Positions 4,403 to 6,769 of a DNA stretch of 6,769 bases are shown here, one piece after another. Every line of letters starts with the position of its first letter. Positions within the stretch are counted from its first letter, which is position 1. A program made the translations under genes and the position numbers. Source of the DNA: Candidatus Heimdallarchaeota archaeon. Its GTDB lineage: Archaea; Asgardarchaeota; Heimdallarchaeia; Heimdallarchaeales; Kariarchaeaceae. The stretch spans positions 1 to 6,769 of the forward strand of contig JAOUKW010000221.1 in NCBI GenBank assembly GCA_029882335.1, written 5' to 3'. The notes beneath the pieces were generated by a model, which saw nothing but the letters and a program-made list of their open reading frames with translations, was not told the DNA's origin and ran no database searches.

Positions 4403-6388
4403 ATGGAATTATCTATTGAAGAAAAGGCAATAGAATTATCGAAAAAATTGAATTGGGGTTATTCAGCTCAAGATATTGAAACAAAGACGGATGAAATTAT
4501 AAAAGAAATCTCAGAAAATGTGGAAGAAATTGAAAATACAAATGAAAATGAGATTAATTTTAATAACATAATTCGTAAAAGAGAATTATTTGATGGAGAA
4601 ATATCTACTAAACTTGCACCAATTGGCTTTTTATCTAATGTATCTCCAAATGATGATGTTCGTAACGCGTCTAATCTAGCAATGCAAAAACTTAGCCAAT
4701 TTTTTATTGACTTAACATTTCGGAAAAAAAGTTATGAAGTAGTAAAAAAGGTTGCAGAGAAAAATGAAAATTTAGACGATGTAGAAAAAAGATTATTAAA
4801 AAGATATTTAAGTGATTTTAAAAGAGCTGGACTTGATTTAGATGAAGTACAACAGGAAAAATTAAAAAAGCTGTACAAGGAAATTTCAGAAATTAGAATA
4901 AAATTTTCTAGAAATTTAAATGAAAATAATGATAATCTAATAGTTGATTTAGATGAATTAAAAGGAGTTTCTGATAGTGTAATTGAATCATTTTTTACAA
5001 ATGAAGCAGGAAAATATATTGTACCAGTGAAATCACCAAATTATTTAGCAATAATGGAATTTTGTCGTATTCCCAAAACGAGAAAAGAAATGCAAATATT
5101 ATGGGAAAGCCGTTGTATGAATGAAAATGTAACGTATTTTGAAAAAACAATTGAATTACGACATGAAGTCGCCCAAATTTTAGGATATAAGAATTTTGCA
5201 GAATATGAGTTAGAAGAAAAAATGGCAAAAAATCCGGAAACTGTTAATAATTTTCTGTTAGATTTAATTGATCGATTAAGACCATATAAAGAAATAGAAC
5301 TTAAAAAATTAATCGATTTAAAGAATGAAGAATTAAAAGAAAATTCAAATGGTAGCATAGAGGGTCATGATAGAAGATATTATACTAGAATGTTTCAAGA
5401 AAGAGAATTGGCCTTAGATATGAAGAAAGTCTCTGAATATTTTCCTTCTGATTTTGTAGTTGTAAAAATGCTGGAGTTTTATCAGGAAATATTTGATTTA
5501 ACTTTCCAAAAAATCGAGATTGATACATGGCATGAAGATGTAACTTGTTTTGCTATTTCAGACTCCAAAACCTCCGAATTTATTGGGATTTTTTATCTAG
5601 ACCTTTATCCTAGAAAAGGAAAATTTGGTCATGCTGCAGCAGCTCCTCTCATTGCAGGACGATTAACAGATAATGGTTATCACCCAACAGCTGCAGCAAT
5701 GATGTGTAATTTTAATAAATCAACACCAAAAAAACCGGCTTTACTCTCATTTAACGATGTAACTACGCTATTTCATGAATTTGGTCACATAATTCACCAA
5801 ACATGCACAAAATCAAGATTTACACGTTTTTCAGGTAGTAGAGTTGCTAGAGATTTTGTTGAAGCTCCTTCACAAATGTTGGAAAATTGGTTAGTTGAAA
5901 AAGAAGTATTAAAACTGATTACCCAGCACTATCAAACAAAAGAACCAATTCCAGACGAATATATTTCAGGATTGAAAAGGATAAATCAGGTAGGAGAAGT
6001 AATCCACACATTGCGACAAATATTTTTTGGTAGGTTTGATATGTTGGCACATCTTGAAGGAAAAGTTGATTCTATGAAACTTTGGCATTCTTTAAGAAAA
6101 GAAATTATTGGAATCGATACTCCTGAGGGAACAAATGGTTCAGCTAGTTTCGGTCATCTTATGGGTGGATATGCAGTAGGTTACTATGGATATCAATGGA
6201 GTAGATCTTTAGCCCAAGACCTCTATACACGATTTGAAAAAGAAGGTGCCATGTCTAAGAAAGTAGGTATGGACTACAGAAAGTTAATTTTAGAACCAGG
6301 CAATGAAATTGATGAGAAACAATTGGTTGTTAATTTTTTGGGTAGAGAGCCAAATAATGAGGCATATTTAAGATACTTAGGATTTTAA
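4403..6388 (+). CDS. M3A-family zinc metallopeptidase (thimet oligopeptidase type)
   Basis: 661 residues, the usual size for M3A oligopeptidases, which cleave short peptides inside a deep channel and so finish protein breakdown in the cytosol. The zinc motif FHEFGH places His458, Glu459 and His462; the third ligand is Glu487 in DFVEAPSQMLENW, 29 residues after the first His, exactly as in mammalian thimet oligopeptidase (473 to 502). The substrate loop SFGHLMGGYAVGYYGYQWS carries His585, Tyr590, Tyr594 and Tyr597, again at the same offsets as His600, Tyr605, Tyr609 and Tyr612 of that enzyme. The N-terminal half is helical, as expected for the lid domain. There is no signal peptide or membrane segment, so it should be cytosolic. 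The DFVEAPSQMLENW phrase points to the M3A (thimet/neurolysin/Dcp) branch and away from M3B PepF. The gene appears monocistronic with its own leaderless promoter. Confidence 0.95.
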   Translation: MELSIEEKAIELSKKLNWGYSAQDIETKTDEIIKEISENVEEIENTNENEINFNNIIRKRELFDGEISTKLAPIGFLSNVSPNDDVRNASNLAMQKLSQFFIDLTFRKKSYEVVKKVAEKNENLDDVEKRLLKRYLSDFKRAGLDLDEVQQEKLKKLYKEISEIRIKFSRNLNENNDNLIVDLDELKGVSDSVIESFFTNEAGKYIVPVKSPNYLAIMEFCRIPKTRKEMQILWESRCMNENVTYFEKTIELRHEVAQILGYKNFAEYELEEKMAKNPETVNNFLLDLIDRLRPYKEIELKKLIDLKNEELKENSNGSIEGHDRRYYTRMFQERELALDMKKVSEYFPSDFVVVKMLEFYQEIFDLTFQKIEIDTWHEDVTCFAISDSKTSEFIGIFYLDLYPRKGKFGHAAAAPLIAGRLTDNGYHPTAAAMMCNFNKSTPKKPALLSFNDVTTLFHEFGHIIHQTCTKSRFTRFSGSRVARDFVEAPSQMLENWLVEKEVLKLITQHYQTKEPIPDEYISGLKRINQVGEVIHTLRQIFFGRFDMLAHLEGKVDSMKLWHSLRKEIIGIDTPEGTNGSASFGHLMGGYAVGYYGYQWSRSLAQDLYTRFEKEGAMSKKVGMDYRKLILEPGNEIDEKQLVVNFLGREPNNEAYLRYLGF

Positions 6389-6438
6389 CAAGAGATAATA
6401 ACGGAATTAATCAATTAAATCATCAAATATCATCTATC

Positions 6439-6448
6439 TTTTAAATTT
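6439..6448 (+). promoter_or_regulatory. Candidate TATA box for the 3'-edge gene
   Basis: TTTTAAATTT is centred at 6443-6444, 26 nt before the in-frame GTG at 6469, the same geometry as at the M3 peptidase gene. A competing box, TTTATATT (6458-6465), would place the transcript start near 6488, downstream of every GTG or TTG start considered. The choice between them decides the start codon and is unresolved. Confidence 0.35.
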
Positions 6449-6468
6449 GTAATTTGGTTTATATTATT

Positions 6469-6769
6469 GTGTTGTTAGGTATTTTATTATTACATAAATA
6501 TCAATCAATAGATAGTTTTACTATACTAGACCATTTTTTTGAAGAGTTTTACTCATATGGCGTATCCCGTGTGGAAATTACAACCACAGTTGAAAATCTT
6601 AATCATGAGGTAAATTCAGTCACTATCAAAGGAATAAAAATTAATATTTCGCAACTAGGTGACGATATGTCTGCAGTTATCATAACTCCTGAAACAGAAC
6701 CATTAGCTCTAGAAATTGAGGAAAATATCCATAATCATCTCAGAAAAGTTGCATTAGGAGATAATGTTG
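6469..6769 (+). CDS. 5' part of an unrecognised protein (runs off the window)
   Basis: A frame open from 6445 continues to the window end, giving 100 codons from the GTG at 6469. There is no ATG until 6667. The residues before that ATG look like real protein (VSRVEITTTVENLNHEVNSV, then GIKINISQLGDD), so a non-ATG start is preferred; GTG 6469 and TTG 6472 are the candidates, with TTG 6454 less likely. The GTG choice matches a TATA-like box 26 nt upstream. The visible part starts with a short hydrophobic stretch (LLGILLL), then alternates strand-like segments (VEITTTVE, SVTIKGIKINI, SAVIITPE) with a helix (LALEIEENIHNHLRKVAL), suggesting a small alpha/beta domain. I recognise no family. It lies 80 nt downstream of the M3 peptidase stop and could be read from its own promoter. 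Confidence 0.6.
   Translation, partial: MLLGILLLHKYQSIDSFTILDHFFEEFYSYGVSRVEITTTVENLNHEVNSVTIKGIKINISQLGDDMSAVIITPETEPLALEIEENIHNHLRKVALGDNV

Noticed and set aside
4995..5358. Two overlapping minus-strand open frames inside the M3 peptidase gene
   Set aside because: They are antisense to a well-supported gene, rich in Phe, Leu and Ser as expected of shadow frames, and have no recognisable domain.
6556..6612. ATG-started short frame near the right edge
   Set aside because: It ends after 18 codons and overlaps the longer frame whose residues look like real protein.

Overview
The window is AT-rich (about 30% G+C by eye) and reads as archaeal chromosome. The evidence is archaeal-type promoters (TATA-like boxes roughly 20-26 nt upstream of start codons, little or no leader, no convincing Shine-Dalgarno sites), an eL33 (L35Ae)-type ribosomal protein domain, which archaea and eukaryotes share, and an ArsR-like winged-helix regulator of a kind common in archaea. 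A thimet-oligopeptidase-type M3A peptidase beside these would fit an Asgard archaeon, but the lineage is inference; nothing seen here proves it. No rRNA, tRNA, CRISPR array, insertion sequence or phage gene was found.

Layout. 1-303: the 3' end of a coiled-coil gene that begins outside the window. 417-1706: an unusual fusion protein with two helix-hairpin-helix (HhH) modules, a long lysine-rich linker and a C-terminal eL33-like domain. 1707-1883: intergenic region with a hairpin, palindromes and a TATA box. 1884-2534: winged-helix regulator. 2535-2831: intergenic region rich in inverted repeats, with a 21-bp palindrome, a possible 43-codon ORF and the SRAP promoter. 2832-3509: SRAP/HMCES/YedK-family protein that handles abasic sites. 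3506-4270, minus strand: uncharacterised protein, possibly a degenerate YprB-like RNase H-fold protein, whose stop overlaps that of SRAP tail to tail. 4271-4402: divergent promoter region. 4403-6388: M3A metallopeptidase. 6469-6769: 5' part of an unrecognised gene with a probable non-ATG start.

Most genes look monocistronic, each with its own TATA-like element, so there is no obvious operon. The most unusual item is the HhH-eL33 fusion. It recalls the HhH-extended eL32 of haloarchaea, but it carries a different ribosomal protein and a far longer basic linker. The second most interesting is a possible regulatory circuit: the element TTGAGAAA lies just upstream of the winged-helix gene's TATA box and also forms one half of the palindrome just downstream of that gene. 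SRAP and the possible YprB-like protein both suggest nucleic-acid maintenance, but they are convergent, so co-regulation cannot be assumed.
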